The position numbers and the translations under genes were made by a program. A DNA stretch of 64,000 nucleotides, taken from positions 2,542,001 to 2,606,000 of the forward strand of contig CP069300.1 of the NCBI GenBank assembly GCA_016839165.1, read 5' to 3'. Shown one piece after another: positions 32,593 through 41,766 of the stretch. The notes under the pieces were generated by a model. The model was not told the DNA's origin and did no database searches. It saw only the letters and a program-made list of their open reading frames with translations. Source of the stretch: Bradyrhizobium sp. PSBB068 (GTDB taxonomy: Bacteria; Pseudomonadota; Alphaproteobacteria; Rhizobiales; Xanthobacteraceae). Position 1 is the first letter of the stretch; each line of letters opens with the position of its first letter.

Positions 32593-34358
32593 GCGACGCC
32601 TCCGAGATAGGCCTCTTGCACCCGCTCGTCGCTGCGGATCGCGCTCGGGACGCCCTCGCAGAGCTTGGAGCCGAAGTCGAGCACCACGATGCGGTCGACC
32701 AGCGACATCACGAACTCCATGTCGTGCTCGACGATCAGGATGGTCAGGTGATCCGCCCGCAGCGAGCGGAGCAGCTCCGCCAGTCGCAGCTTTTCCTGGC
32801 GGCGCAGGCCGGCCGCCGGCTCGTCCAGCACAAGGAGCGCGGGATCGGCGGCGAGGGCGCGCGCGATCTCCAGGATGCGCTGGTTGCCGAGCGGAAGATT
32901 GCCCGCGAGCTCGAATGGCTTGTCGCCGAGCCCGACGCGCTCGAGCTGCAGCAGCGCTTCGTGCCGGACGCTGGCTTCCTCGCGCCGATTGAGACGAAAC
33001 GCGCCGGCGAACAGGCCGCTGCTGGTTCGGCTGTAGGTGCCGAGCATGACGTTCTCCAGCAGGCTCATGCGCGGCCGCAGCTTGACATGCTGGAAGGTCC
33101 GGGCGACGCCGGCCCTGGCGATGCGGGACTGCGGATCGCGCGCGATCGAGCGTCCGGCGAAGGAGATCTCGCCCTTGCTGACCCGCAGCGCGCCGGTCAG
33201 GCAGTTGAACATCGTGCTCTTGCCGGCGCCGTTCGGGCCGATCACGGCGAGGATTTCGCCTGATCTCACCTCGAAGCTGACATTGTTGACCGCAATGAGG
33301 CCGCCGAACCGGCGCTCGGCGCCATCGACCTTCAGAAGCAGCTCGCCCGGTGTCGGCTGCGGACGGCGCGGCAGCGGCGGCGCGGGCTGCGGCCGCTCGC
33401 GCCTGATCTTCGGCAGATAGCGTGCGATCGAGGGCACGATGCCCTGCCGCGCCCATTGCAGGAACAGGATGAACAGTGCCGAGAAGGCGACGATCTCGAG
33501 TTGCCCGGACGCGCCCTTGGCGATCAGCGGCAGATAATCCTGCACGCTGTTCTTGAGCAGCGTGACGATGGCGGCGCCGACGACCCCGCCGAGCAGGCTG
33601 CCGGCGCCGCCGACCATCGTCATCATCAGATATTCGATGCCCATGCCGGCATCGAACGGACCCGGGCTGATGAAGCGGCTCATATGCGCGTAGAGCCAGC
33701 CGGAGAGCGAGGCCAGGAATGCCGCGATCACGAAGGTCACGAGCTTGATCCGGAACGCGTTGATGCCGAGGCTCTCGACCAGCGTGTTGCCGCCGCGCAG
33801 CGCCCGCATGGCGCGGCCGAGCCGCGAGTCCAGGAGATTGTAGCCGAGCAGGAGCACCAGGGCGACGATGCCCCAGATCAGGTAATAGATCTGTGCGCTG
33901 GAGACCAGCGCGAACGAGCCGAGGCTGATCGGCGGGATCGACGAGATGCCGTTGAAGCGGCCGAGCCCATCGACATTGCCGAACAGGAAGCCGATCGCAA
34001 GGCCCCATGCCACGGTCGACAGCGACAGGAAATGGCCCTGCAGGCGCAAGGTGACGACGCCGAGGATGGTCGCGACACCGCAGGTCAGGACCACGCCAAG
34101 CAGCAGGCCGAGCCAGGGCGATTGCCCGTTCAGGGCCGAGACCCATGCCGTCGCATAGGCCGCGATGCCGACGAACGCGGCCTGTCCGAACGACACGATG
34201 CCGCCGACGCCGGTGAGCAGCGCAAGGCCAATGGCGACCAGCGAATAGATGCCGATATAATTCATCAGCGTGACGCTGAACGGGCTCAGGACAAAGGGTG
34301 CGAGTGCGAGGCACGCCAGTGCCGCTGCCGCCGCGAGCCTAACGTGAACGCGCGTCAT
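32589..34358 (-). CDS. LivM-LivG fusion: ABC permease fused to ATP-binding domain
   Basis: A single 589-residue protein starts at ATG 34358, overlapping the LivH stop. Residues 1 to about 310 are a LivM-type membrane permease with about eight hydrophobic segments (LLTGVGGIVSFGQAAFVGIAAYA; GPFDAGMGIEYLMMTMVGGAG). A proline-rich linker (RPQPAPPLPRRPQPTPG) leads to a LivG ATPase: GPNGAGKSTMFNCLTG, LPLGNQRILEIARAL, LLVLDEPAAGL, LIVEHDMEFVMSL. Such fusions occur in several alphaproteobacterial Liv systems. Together with LivH and LivF it makes the inner-membrane complex. Confidence 0.88.
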   Translation of the reverse strand: MTRVHVRLAAAAALACLALAPFVLSPFSVTLMNYIGIYSLVAIGLALLTGVGGIVSFGQAAFVGIAAYATAWVSALNGQSPWLGLLLGVVLTCGVATILGVVTLRLQGHFLSLSTVAWGLAIGFLFGNVDGLGRFNGISSIPPISLGSFALVSSAQIYYLIWGIVALVLLLGYNLLDSRLGRAMRALRGGNTLVESLGINAFRIKLVTFVIAAFLASLSGWLYAHMSRFISPGPFDAGMGIEYLMMTMVGGAGSLLGGVVGAAIVTLLKNSVQDYLPLIAKGASGQLEIVAFSALFILFLQWARQGIVPSIARYLPKIRRERPQPAPPLPRRPQPTPGELLLKVDGAERRFGGLIAVNNVSFEVRSGEILAVIGPNGAGKSTMFNCLTGALRVSKGEISFAGRSIARDPQSRIARAGVARTFQHVKLRPRMSLLENVMLGTYSRTSSGLFAGAFRLNRREEASVRHEALLQLERVGLGDKPFELAGNLPLGNQRILEIARALAADPALLVLDEPAAGLRRQEKLRLAELLRSLRADHLTILIVEHDMEFVMSLVDRIVVLDFGSKLCEGVPSAIRSDERVQEAYLGGVA

Positions 34359-35398
34359 TCCTCGATCTCCTCCTCGGAATGCAGCGAGGCGAGGGATCGC
34401 CAGATCAGGATCGGGATCAGCAGCGAGAACACGATCACGTCTTTCAGCGCGCTGCTCTGGAACGACGCGAAGCTTTCGAGTATGCCGACCCCCACCGCAC
34501 CGATCGCGGCGCCGGGATAGCTGGTCATGCCGCCGACGATGGCGCCGACGAACGCCTTGAGGCCGATCAGGAAGCCGGAATCGTAGAACACGGTATTGAC
34601 CGGCGCGATCAGGATCCCGGATACGCCGGCCATCAGCGAGCCCAGCAGATAGGCGATGGTGCCGGCCCGCGCCGGCCGGATCCCCATCAGACGCGAGCCG
34701 GTGCGGTTCACCGCGGTGGCGCGCAGCGATTTGCCGACCAGCGTGAAGTCGAAGAACAGATAGAGCAGGCCGCTGAACACCAGCGCGGCGATCACGATCA
34801 GCATGGTCTGGCCCGAAATCAGGACGCCGGCGAACTCGGTGGAGAACGACGTCAGCGGCTCGGTCCGGACGCCTTCCGGGCCGAAGAACAGCAGGCCGAG
34901 ACCAACCAGCGCGAAATGCAGCGCCACGGAGACCGTCAGCAGCAGCAGCACCGTGCCGTCGGCGATCGGGCGGAACACGATCCGGTCGAGGAGAGGGGCG
35001 ATCGGCGTGATCAGCATCAACGCGAGTACCAGCCGGACGGCGAGCGGCGGGTCCATGCGCATGGTGAGCCAGGCGATGCCGACTACTGCTGAGGGAATGG
35101 CGAGATAGAACAGCAATGCGCGCGGCAGCAGGCGGCTGTCGCCGCTCCGAATGAGCGAAATGATCTCGATCAGGGTCGCAAGGCACGCCAGCACCACGAC
35201 CAGCGCACCGGTCCCCGGAAAACGCTTGGCATCGAGGGCCGCAAGCGTCAGTGCGGTGAAGGCGGCGATGTCGCCGAACGGAATGAAGATGACCCGCGTC
35301 ACCGTGAAGATGAGCACAGTGCCGATCGCCACCAGCGCGTAGACTGCACCGGTGGCGATCCCGTCGATTGCAAGGATGGCCGCGATATCGCTCGTCAT
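34355..35398 (-). CDS. livH: Branched-chain-type ABC transporter permease
   Basis: The 347-residue LivH-type permease has a typical N-terminus (GIATGAVYALVAIGTVLIFTVTRVIFIPFGD) and the conserved AVNRTGSRLMGI plus LGSLMAGVSGILIAPVN coupling region. It then has GLKAFVGAIVGGMTSYPGAAIGA. It is about 50 residues longer than common LivH proteins because of extra hydrophobic sequence between residues 65 and 150. It follows the binding-protein gene by 43 bases and overlaps the fusion gene. Confidence 0.87.
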   Translation of the reverse strand: MTSDIAAILAIDGIATGAVYALVAIGTVLIFTVTRVIFIPFGDIAAFTALTLAALDAKRFPGTGALVVVLACLATLIEIISLIRSGDSRLLPRALLFYLAIPSAVVGIAWLTMRMDPPLAVRLVLALMLITPIAPLLDRIVFRPIADGTVLLLLTVSVALHFALVGLGLLFFGPEGVRTEPLTSFSTEFAGVLISGQTMLIVIAALVFSGLLYLFFDFTLVGKSLRATAVNRTGSRLMGIRPARAGTIAYLLGSLMAGVSGILIAPVNTVFYDSGFLIGLKAFVGAIVGGMTSYPGAAIGAVGVGILESFASFQSSALKDVIVFSLLIPILIWRSLASLHSEEEIEE

Positions 35399-35441
35399 GG
35401 AGACGCCGTTCCCCCGTTCTGGCTGCCGGCCATCTTTTTGC

Positions 35442-36593
35442 CTACGGCGCGTACTTCCAGGCGCCGCCGGTCAGGCGGACCACGACCAGCGAGCGCTCGT
35501 CGACGCCGGTCACCGCGCCGGGCTTGAAGTTGTAGACGGCATGCACGCCGGGCAGCTCCTTGGTGCTGAGGATGGAATCGCGCAGCGCGGTGCGGAATTC
35601 CGCGGTGCCGGGTTTTGCGGTCTTCAGCGCCCGCTCGGCGGCGTTGGCGAAGATCAGCCAGGCGTCGAAGGAGTAGGCGGAGAACCCGTCGGTGGTCGGA
35701 ATGTTGTGGGTCTTCTGGTAGACCGCGCGGAAGTCGAGCGCGATCTTCTTGGCGAAGTGCTCATCCGGAAGCTGCTCGGCCACGATCACGGGGCCGGCGG
35801 AGACCTGGATGCCCTCGGCGGCCTTGCCGCCCACGGTGACGAAGTCCGGATTGATCAGCGCCACGGTGCCGTAGGTATTGCCCTTGAAGCCGCGTTCGGA
35901 GAGCGTGATGAGCGGCAGGGCGCCCTGCGTGCCGGAGCCACCGATCAGCACCGCGTCGGGACGTGCGGCCATGACCTTCAGGATCTGCGCGGTCACCGAG
36001 GTATCGGTGCGCGCATAGCGCTCGTTGGTCTGCACCTTGATGTCGTCGACGGGCTCGGCGGCCTTGGCGCCGTTGTAGACGAGATCGCCCCAGGCATCGG
36101 AGAAACCGATATAGCCGATGTTCTTCATGCCGTCGCGCTTCATCCGGTCCGCGACGATCTTGACGAGCAGCGAAGCCGGCTGCGGCACCGCGACGACCCA
36201 TTGCTCCGGCGAGTCCGGAAGCTTGCCGAGAGGCGAGATCGCGATCATCGGCACCTTCAATTCGCTGGCGACGGCGGCCATCGCGATGGTCGAGGGGGTC
36301 GTTGCGGTGCCGATCAGGAGGTCGACCTTCTCTTCCTCGACCAGCTTGCGCGCGTTGCGCGTCGCGGCCGACGGGTCGGAGCCGTCGTCGAGCTGGATCA
36401 GGCGGATGGTCTCGTCGTTGATCGTCTTCTTGTATTCATAGGCGGCATTGATGCCGCGCCCATAGGGGATGCCGATCGACGCGCCGTTGCCGCTCAGCGA
36501 GGTGACGAAGCCGATCGTGATATCGGCCTGCGCCGCCGGTGCCGCGAAGACGCCGGCGACGAGTGCGAGTAAACCCAGGGTCTTCTGCCGCAT
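35442..36593 (-). CDS. Periplasmic Leu/Ile/Val-type substrate-binding protein
   Basis: ATG 36593 follows GGAGG. The signal peptide (RQKTLGLLALVAGVFAAPAAQA) is cleaved near Ala23. The 383-residue protein then has ITIGFVTSLSGNGASIGIPYGRGINAA, the usual type I periplasmic binding fold start. It is very similar throughout to the product of 41767-42924 (for example DDGSDPSAATRNARKLVEEEKVD against DDASDPTASARNARKLVEQEKVD), so the two are paralogs serving one permease. Its gene leads the minus-strand operon toward the permeases. Confidence 0.88.
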   Translation of the reverse strand: MRQKTLGLLALVAGVFAAPAAQADITIGFVTSLSGNGASIGIPYGRGINAAYEYKKTINDETIRLIQLDDGSDPSAATRNARKLVEEEKVDLLIGTATTPSTIAMAAVASELKVPMIAISPLGKLPDSPEQWVVAVPQPASLLVKIVADRMKRDGMKNIGYIGFSDAWGDLVYNGAKAAEPVDDIKVQTNERYARTDTSVTAQILKVMAARPDAVLIGGSGTQGALPLITLSERGFKGNTYGTVALINPDFVTVGGKAAEGIQVSAGPVIVAEQLPDEHFAKKIALDFRAVYQKTHNIPTTDGFSAYSFDAWLIFANAAERALKTAKPGTAEFRTALRDSILSTKELPGVHAVYNFKPGAVTGVDERSLVVVRLTGGAWKYAP

Positions 36594-37218
36594 TTGCGTT
36601 GTCCTCCGTTGATGCTGGGTGCGAATGTCTGCAAGCCGGGCAGGTAGCCGAGCCGCGAACGAACCGATTGAAGGCATTGCTGTAGCGCCAGACGCCGGGC
36701 GCGCCGAGAGGGAATTTCGCTCGGCCGGGCGTCAGCGGCCATGGCGAGGCGTGCCGCTCAAATAGCGGGCGGGGCGATTGCAGTCCGCGGGCATCTGTCG
36801 AAGCAAAGGAAGACGAATGCCACAGCCGCGCTGCGCGACCGGCGATGCTGCTGCCGGCCATTGCGGCCCGACGCTAGTCCACGCGATTGAGTTTCTCAAA
36901 ATCGGTGCCCTGCAACATCATCGACATGACCACCGGCAGCGGCCGATGGTCGATTACTTAAAGCCTAAAGTATTCTCAGTGGCGTCGTCAACACGTGTCA
37001 CGGGGCTGTCAGAAAAAAATGTTGCTGCATACAATTTCGTCCGCGCGCGCCATTTCCTTCATTGCTTTGTCCCGAAAAACAGGCCTCCCGGCTGCGGTGG
37101 AGCGGTCGCCTCGGCGGGCTCCGCCGCGCGCATTTGACGCGTCAATTAGTTTATGGTTGAAATATCTGCGTCGGCAGGCCGACGGCCGATGCTCCTGTCA
37201 CCGTCGAGGAGAAGGGCG
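36594..37218. promoter_or_regulatory. Divergent control region between the Liv operon and the isatin-hydrolase operon
   Basis: No intact gene is seen in 625 bases. The part around 36950-37030 is less GC-rich and contains CACGTG (within CAACACGTGTCAC) near 36990. Another AT-rich patch (GTCAATTAGTTTATGG) is at 37140-37157, close to the plus-strand start at 37219. No copy of the TACATGTA composite operator is found here. Confidence 0.4.
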
Positions 37219-38001
37219 ATGCGCATCTTCTGGCAGAGTTTCGTCGATGCGAGCGTGAACGCGCCCTATATGGCGCGGCTGTCGGAGTATCTCAACAACA
37301 TCGCCGCACCCGGCACCACGGTTCAGGTCGAGGGCATTTCACCGCCGGATCGCGAATTCGGCCGGCTCGCCGAACTGCGCTGCGCGGTCCAGGCCATCGA
37401 CAACGGCATCGCGGCGGAAGAGAGCGGGTTCGACGCCTTCGTGATGGGCCACTTCCAGGATCCCGGGCTTTACGAGCTCCGCTCGACGCTCGACATCCCC
37501 GTGGTCGGGACCGGCGAGGCGACGTTGCTTGCGGCCTCGCAACTCGGCCGGCGCCTCGGCCTCGTGACGCTCGATCCGGTCTTCGAGGTCTGGCACTACG
37601 AGCAGGCCGAACGCTACGGCCTCGGTGATCGCGTCGTCCACGTGACCGGCCTCGGTTGCAAGCCGGAGGATTTCGCAGCTGCGTTCGCGGGCGATCAGGC
37701 GGCTCATGCCCGGATGATCGAGGATTTTCTGGCCTGCGCCTTGCCGCTGGTGGAGCGCGGCGCCGACGTGGTGATCCCCGCCGGCGTGCTGCCAGGACTA
37801 TTGATCGGGCGGGAGCGCGGCCTGAAGGTCGGCCACGCACCGGTCGTGAACTGTGCTGCGGTGGCATTGAAGAGCGCCGAGATGTGGGTGCAGCTCAGGC
37901 AGCTCAACGGCACCGAGCCGAGCCGCGGGCCGAGCTTCAAGCGCGCCAGTGCGCTCGCCCGCGACGATTTCCGGGCGATGCTCGCGCGCAACAAGCGCTA
38001 A
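37219..38001 (+). CDS. Asp/Glu/hydantoin racemase-family protein lacking both catalytic cysteines
   Basis: The 260-residue protein (ATG 37219 after GGAG) resembles hydantoin racemases: MRIFWQSFVDASVNAPYM, DAFVMGHFQDPGL, VVGTGEATLLAASQLGRRLGLVTLD. The first catalytic Cys position is His78 (GHFQDPGL instead of ACFxDPGL). The second Cys motif (LGCAGM) reads IPAGVLPGL, residues 186-194, so neither cysteine is present. It may use a different acid-base pair, act as a lyase/isomerase, or be a binding protein. It starts a six-gene operon. Confidence 0.75.
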   Translation: MRIFWQSFVDASVNAPYMARLSEYLNNIAAPGTTVQVEGISPPDREFGRLAELRCAVQAIDNGIAAEESGFDAFVMGHFQDPGLYELRSTLDIPVVGTGEATLLAASQLGRRLGLVTLDPVFEVWHYEQAERYGLGDRVVHVTGLGCKPEDFAAAFAGDQAAHARMIEDFLACALPLVERGADVVIPAGVLPGLLIGRERGLKVGHAPVVNCAAVALKSAEMWVQLRQLNGTEPSRGPSFKRASALARDDFRAMLARNKR

Positions 38002-38027
38002 CGCCGATCAGTTCTGGAGAACGAGCC

Positions 38028-38456
38028 ATGATGAGACCCGAGAAGATCCTCTACGAGACCGAGGTGACCGCTATGGGCGGCCGCGACGGCAAGGCCGCAA
38101 GTGCCGACGGCCTGCTGTCGGTGTCGCTGTCCGTGCCGAAATCGCTGGGCGGACCCGGCGGCGAGGGGACCAACCCGGAGCAGCTCTTTGCGGCTGGCTA
38201 TGCCGCGTGCTTTCTCGGCGCGGTCAAGCTCGTGGCGCGCACCAGGAAGATCACGCCCTCGGCCGAGACGTCCGTCGTCGCGAGGGTTGCGATGGGACCG
38301 GTTCCTGTCGGCTATGCGCTCTCGGTCGAACTGAAGGTCAGTCTGCCCGGCGTCGAGAAGGCGGTGGCGGAGGAGATCGTCGCAGGCGCGCACGAGCGCT
38401 GCCCCTATTCGAATGCAACTCGTGGCAATATCGACGTGAAGCTGACGGTGATCTGA
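38028..38456 (+). CDS. Ohr/OsmC-family peroxidase-like protein
   Basis: The 142-residue protein has the family layout: KILYETEVTAMGGRDGKAASADG, the first redox Cys in NPEQLFAAGYAACFLGAVK, and the second in HERCPYSNATRGNIDV. Ohr proteins reduce organic hydroperoxides with lipoyl-type thiols. In an oxygenase-containing pathway it may remove peroxide by-products. It starts at ATG 38028 (or 38031), 26 bases after the racemase-like gene. Confidence 0.85.
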   Translation: MMRPEKILYETEVTAMGGRDGKAASADGLLSVSLSVPKSLGGPGGEGTNPEQLFAAGYAACFLGAVKLVARTRKITPSAETSVVARVAMGPVPVGYALSVELKVSLPGVEKAVAEEIVAGAHERCPYSNATRGNIDVKLTVI

Positions 38457-38480
38457 GACGGCAGGCAAGGCAGGCGGCTG

Positions 38481-39659
38481 GTGACAAATTCGCTGCGCAC
38501 ACCGTATGACGGCATCGTGATGGCGGCTCCCGTCACGATCCCCTATGCGCGCTATTCCATCGAGAGCGCGCAATGGTGGATCGGACGCGCGCTGAGTGCG
38601 CTGGTCGCGAAGGCCGGCATCAAGACATCCGACATCGACGGCCTCTGTGTGTCCAGCTTCACCATGGGGCTCGACAGCGGGATCGGACTGACGCAGCATT
38701 TCGGGCTGTGCGTCAGATGGCTCGACACCATCCCACTCGGCGGCGCCAGCGCCATCGCGGCATTGCGGAAGGCGGCGCGCGCGGTGCAGGTGCGCGATGC
38801 CGACATCGTGGCTTGCGTCGCCGGCGATACCAATCACGTCGATTCCTTCCGCCTGACGCTCGAGAATTTCTCGCGCTTCAACCAGGACGCGGTTTATCCT
38901 TATGGCGCAGGCGGCGCCAATGCGAGCTTCGCGCTGATCGCGCGCAACTATATGCGGACCTATGGCGTTACGCGGGAGGACGTCGGCCGGATCGCGGTCG
39001 CTCAGCGCGCCAATGCGCTGCGCAACCCGCATGCGCTGATGAAGACGCCGTTGACGATCGAGCAGTATCTGGCGGCGCGTCCGATTTCCGATCCCATTCA
39101 TCTGTTCGATTGCGTGATGCCCTGCGCCGGGGCCGAGGCCTTCCTCGTGATGCGGGACGAGACCGCGGCATCGCTCGGCCTGCCGGCCGCGCGATTGCTG
39201 TCGACCATCGAACGGCACAACGCCTTCGCCGACGATCCGATGCAGGTGCGCGGCGGCTGGGCGATGGATATCAGCGAGCTCTACGCGATGGCCGGTGTGA
39301 AGCCTGACGATCTCGATGTCGTGCAGACCTATGATGACTATCCGGTCATCACGATGATGCAGTTCGAGGATCTCGGATTCTGCAACAAGGGTGAGGGCGC
39401 GGCCTTCGTGCGTCAGCACGATCTGACTGTTGACGGCGACTTCCCGCACAACACCTCCGGCGGTCAGCTCTCTGCCGGGCAGGCCGGCGCCGCCGGCGCC
39501 TATCTCGGGCTGGTCGAAGGCTTGCGTCAGGTGCTAGGCGAAGCCGGTCCGACGCAGGTCAAGGATGCAAGGCTCGCTCTCGCCTCCGGCTTCGGTATGA
39601 TCAACTATGACCGTGGCCTGGCCTCCGGTGCCGCGATCTTTGCGGGGCCTGCGCGATGA
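38481..39659 (+). CDS. Thiolase-like protein (SCP2/Ltp2-type) without catalytic Cys
   Basis: This 392-residue thiolase-fold protein starts at GTG 38481; ATG 38520 is an alternative. It has AGGANASFALIARNYMRTYGVTREDVGRIAVAQR, QTYDDYPVITMMQFEDLGFCNKGE, FPHNTSGGQLSAGQAGAAG. Where thiolases carry the nucleophilic Cys (Cys-x-SG) it reads TIPLGGASAIAAL, without Cys. This resembles Ltp2-like retro-aldolases and related proteins that pair with DUF35 partners. The next gene does encode a DUF35-type zinc ribbon. A carbon-carbon cleavage of an aryl-3-oxo or 3-hydroxyacyl-CoA side chain is the inferred job. The gene overlaps the next by four bases. Confidence 0.78.
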   Translation: MTNSLRTPYDGIVMAAPVTIPYARYSIESAQWWIGRALSALVAKAGIKTSDIDGLCVSSFTMGLDSGIGLTQHFGLCVRWLDTIPLGGASAIAALRKAARAVQVRDADIVACVAGDTNHVDSFRLTLENFSRFNQDAVYPYGAGGANASFALIARNYMRTYGVTREDVGRIAVAQRANALRNPHALMKTPLTIEQYLAARPISDPIHLFDCVMPCAGAEAFLVMRDETAASLGLPAARLLSTIERHNAFADDPMQVRGGWAMDISELYAMAGVKPDDLDVVQTYDDYPVITMMQFEDLGFCNKGEGAAFVRQHDLTVDGDFPHNTSGGQLSAGQAGAAGAYLGLVEGLRQVLGEAGPTQVKDARLALASGFGMINYDRGLASGAAIFAGPAR

Positions 39660-40897
39660 TCGATCCGATTGAGCCACCCCGGCGCAAGAACCCGCTGCTG
39701 CGGATGCGGCTTCCCGCGTCGCCGCCGCGGCCGCGCAGCCGGACGTCGCACGGGTTCACGCGCGCTGCCGCCGAAGGACGCTTCATGCTGCAGCGCTGCG
39801 AGGCTTGCGGCGCCTTCGCCTATCCGGCGCGCGAGGCATGTCCCGCCTGCCTGTCGGCTGATCTGACCTTCGTCGATGCGCCGCGCCGCGGTGTGCTGCT
39901 GGCCGAAACCACGGCCCGGGTACCAAGCGACGTCTATTTCCGCGAGCGGGCGCCCTGGCGCATCGGTCTCGTCAAGATGGATTGCGGTCCGACCATGGTG
40001 GCGCATCTGCATGCCGACTGTGCCGAGGGCGCGCCCGTGCTGATGTCGTTTCAGCTCGACAAGAGCGGCCAGGCAGTGGCTTTTGCCCGACCCGAGGAGG
40101 AGACGCTCAACATGGCAGACGACCGGCAGTGGCGGGAAATGACGGCCGATCCGAAATTCCGCCGCGTGCTCGTGACCAACGGCCGCAGTCTGATCGGCCA
40201 GGAGGCCGTTGCGGCGCTGAAGGCCGCGGGCGCGAAGACGGTGTTCGTCGGCGTTTCCGAACCATGGCGACCTTTCGCAGGCGAACAGCTGTTGCGCGGG
40301 CAGGCGGGGATCGAGATCGTGACGCTCGACGCGGCCGACGAAAAGTCAACGACTGACCTCGCGGCCGACATTGGCGGCAAGGTCGACATCCTCATCAACA
40401 CGACGGAATATGTGCGGCCCGGTGGCCTTCTCGACCGCAGGGGCACGGGCATCGCGCGGGATGAGATCGACCAGGCCTATCTCGGCTTCATCAACCTTGC
40501 GCAGGCCTTCGGTCCCGCGATGCGGATGCGGGGAGCCGATGGCATCAACAGCAGCGCCGCCTGGGTCAATATCCTGTCGGTCTATGCGCTGGCGAACTGG
40601 CCCGCTTTCGGCGCCTACTCGGCGTCGCAAGCCGCCTGCCTTTCGCTGTCGCACTGTCTTCGCGCGGAGCTTCGGCCCGGCGGCGTCAAGGTGATGAACC
40701 TGTTCACGGGACCGGTCGATACCGAGTGGTTCCAGACCGTGCCGCCGCCCAAGGTCGCGCCGCGCGCCGTTGCGCAGGCGATCGTGTCCGGGCTCAGGGG
40801 TGGGCTCGAGGAGATCTATGTCGGGGACGTCGCCGAGGAGATCAGGCAGCGTCTTGCCGCCAATCCGAAAGCGCTCGAGCGCGAGCTCGATAGATAA
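39656..40897 (+). CDS. DUF35 zinc-ribbon/OB domain fused to an SDR domain
   Basis: The 413-residue fusion begins with a DUF35 part (residues about 30-150): a zinc ribbon with Cys48/Cys51 (CEACG) and Cys62/Cys65 (CPAC), then an OB-fold (RGVLLAETTARV, RIGLVKMDCGPTMVAHL). Residues about 165-400 are SDR-like: RVLVTNGRSLIGQEA, DILINTTEYVRPGG, NILSVYAL. The YxxxK motif reads YSASQ, so Tyr321 is kept but the catalytic Lys is Gln325. The SDR half may be a structural or weakly active domain. DUF35 proteins form complexes with thiolase-fold partners such as the upstream product, with which this gene overlaps. Confidence 0.8.
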   Translation: MIDPIEPPRRKNPLLRMRLPASPPRPRSRTSHGFTRAAAEGRFMLQRCEACGAFAYPAREACPACLSADLTFVDAPRRGVLLAETTARVPSDVYFRERAPWRIGLVKMDCGPTMVAHLHADCAEGAPVLMSFQLDKSGQAVAFARPEEETLNMADDRQWREMTADPKFRRVLVTNGRSLIGQEAVAALKAAGAKTVFVGVSEPWRPFAGEQLLRGQAGIEIVTLDAADEKSTTDLAADIGGKVDILINTTEYVRPGGLLDRRGTGIARDEIDQAYLGFINLAQAFGPAMRMRGADGINSSAAWVNILSVYALANWPAFGAYSASQAACLSLSHCLRAELRPGGVKVMNLFTGPVDTEWFQTVPPPKVAPRAVAQAIVSGLRGGLEEIYVGDVAEEIRQRLAANPKALERELDR

Positions 40898-40926
40898 AAT
40901 CAGGATTTCAACGGGAGGACGTCACA

Positions 40927-41709
40927 ATGCAAGGCAAGAATCTCCTGGAGCTCGCAGGTGCGATTTCGTCAGGCGCGGTGCGGGTCGTCGATCTGACCTT
41001 CACGCTCAGTCCGGATTTCCCGGTCATTGTTCTGCCGCCGGAATTTGGCCAGGCGGCTCCGGTCCGGATCCAGGAGATATCGCGCTATGACGGTCGCGGT
41101 CCGGCCTGGTACTGGAACAATGTGACGTTCGGCGAGCACACCGGCACGCATTTCGACGCGCCGATCCACTGGTTCACCGGGAAGGACCTGCCGAACAATT
41201 CGGTCGACACGATGCCTGCCAAGGACATGATCGCGCCGGCTTGCGTGATCGACTGCTCGGCGGGCGCGGCGCAGGATCCGGATTTCCTGCTCACCGTGCC
41301 GCTCGTCGAGGCCTGGGAGGCGAAGCACGGACGGATTCCCGCGCGGCACTGGGTGCTGTTGCGGACCGACTGGTCGAAGAAGGGCTGGCGCGACTACGCC
41401 AACCTCAGGGATGACGGCGCACACACGCCGGGGCCGAATCCGGCCGTCATGAAATGGTTGGTGGAGGAGCGCGGCATCATCGGCTTCGGCACCGAGACGA
41501 TCGGTACCGACGCAGGGCAGGCCGGCCATTTCGAGCCGCCTTATCCGGCGCATCACTTCCTGCATGGCGCCGGCCGGTATGGCCTGCAGTGCCTCTGCAA
41601 CCTCGATCAGCTTCCTCCCACCGGTGCCGTCATCGTGGCGTCGCCCCTGAAGATCCAGAACGGCTCCGGCAGCCCGCTGCGCGTGATCGCATTGGTTTCC
41701 GCGAGCTGA
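40927..41709 (+). CDS. Cyclase-family metal hydrolase, isatin hydrolase-like
   Basis: The 260-residue protein belongs to the kynurenine formamidase/cyclase superfamily. The metal motif HTGTHFDAPIHW (His71, His75, Asp77, His81) is intact. VRVVDLTFTLSPDFPV, WYWNNVTFGEH, GFGTETIGTDAG and PAHHFLHGAGRYGLQCLCNL match the isatin hydrolase branch, known from Labrenzia and Bradyrhizobium, which opens isatin to isatinate with Mn(II). Isatin is an established intermediate of indole-3-acetate breakdown in bradyrhizobia. Context (IorAB, Rieske oxygenase, importer) supports this, but family members also act on other cyclic amides. Confidence 0.78.
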   Translation: MQGKNLLELAGAISSGAVRVVDLTFTLSPDFPVIVLPPEFGQAAPVRIQEISRYDGRGPAWYWNNVTFGEHTGTHFDAPIHWFTGKDLPNNSVDTMPAKDMIAPACVIDCSAGAAQDPDFLLTVPLVEAWEAKHGRIPARHWVLLRTDWSKKGWRDYANLRDDGAHTPGPNPAVMKWLVEERGIIGFGTETIGTDAGQAGHFEPPYPAHHFLHGAGRYGLQCLCNLDQLPPTGAVIVASPLKIQNGSGSPLRVIALVSAS

Positions 41710-41766
41710 AGCGAGCGGATGGCGCTTGCCCGAAACAAGAAACGCAAATCAAGAAGGACAGGTGCC

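Noticed and set aside
34358..35186. Upstream extension of the LivM-LivG fusion in the same frame
   Set aside because: It overlaps livH out of frame with arginine-rich translation; ATG 34358 overlapping the livH stop is the natural start.
36778..37137. Plus-strand frame of 119 codons in the Liv/racemase intergenic region
   Set aside because: No similarity, poor start context, and it lies across the expected divergent promoters.
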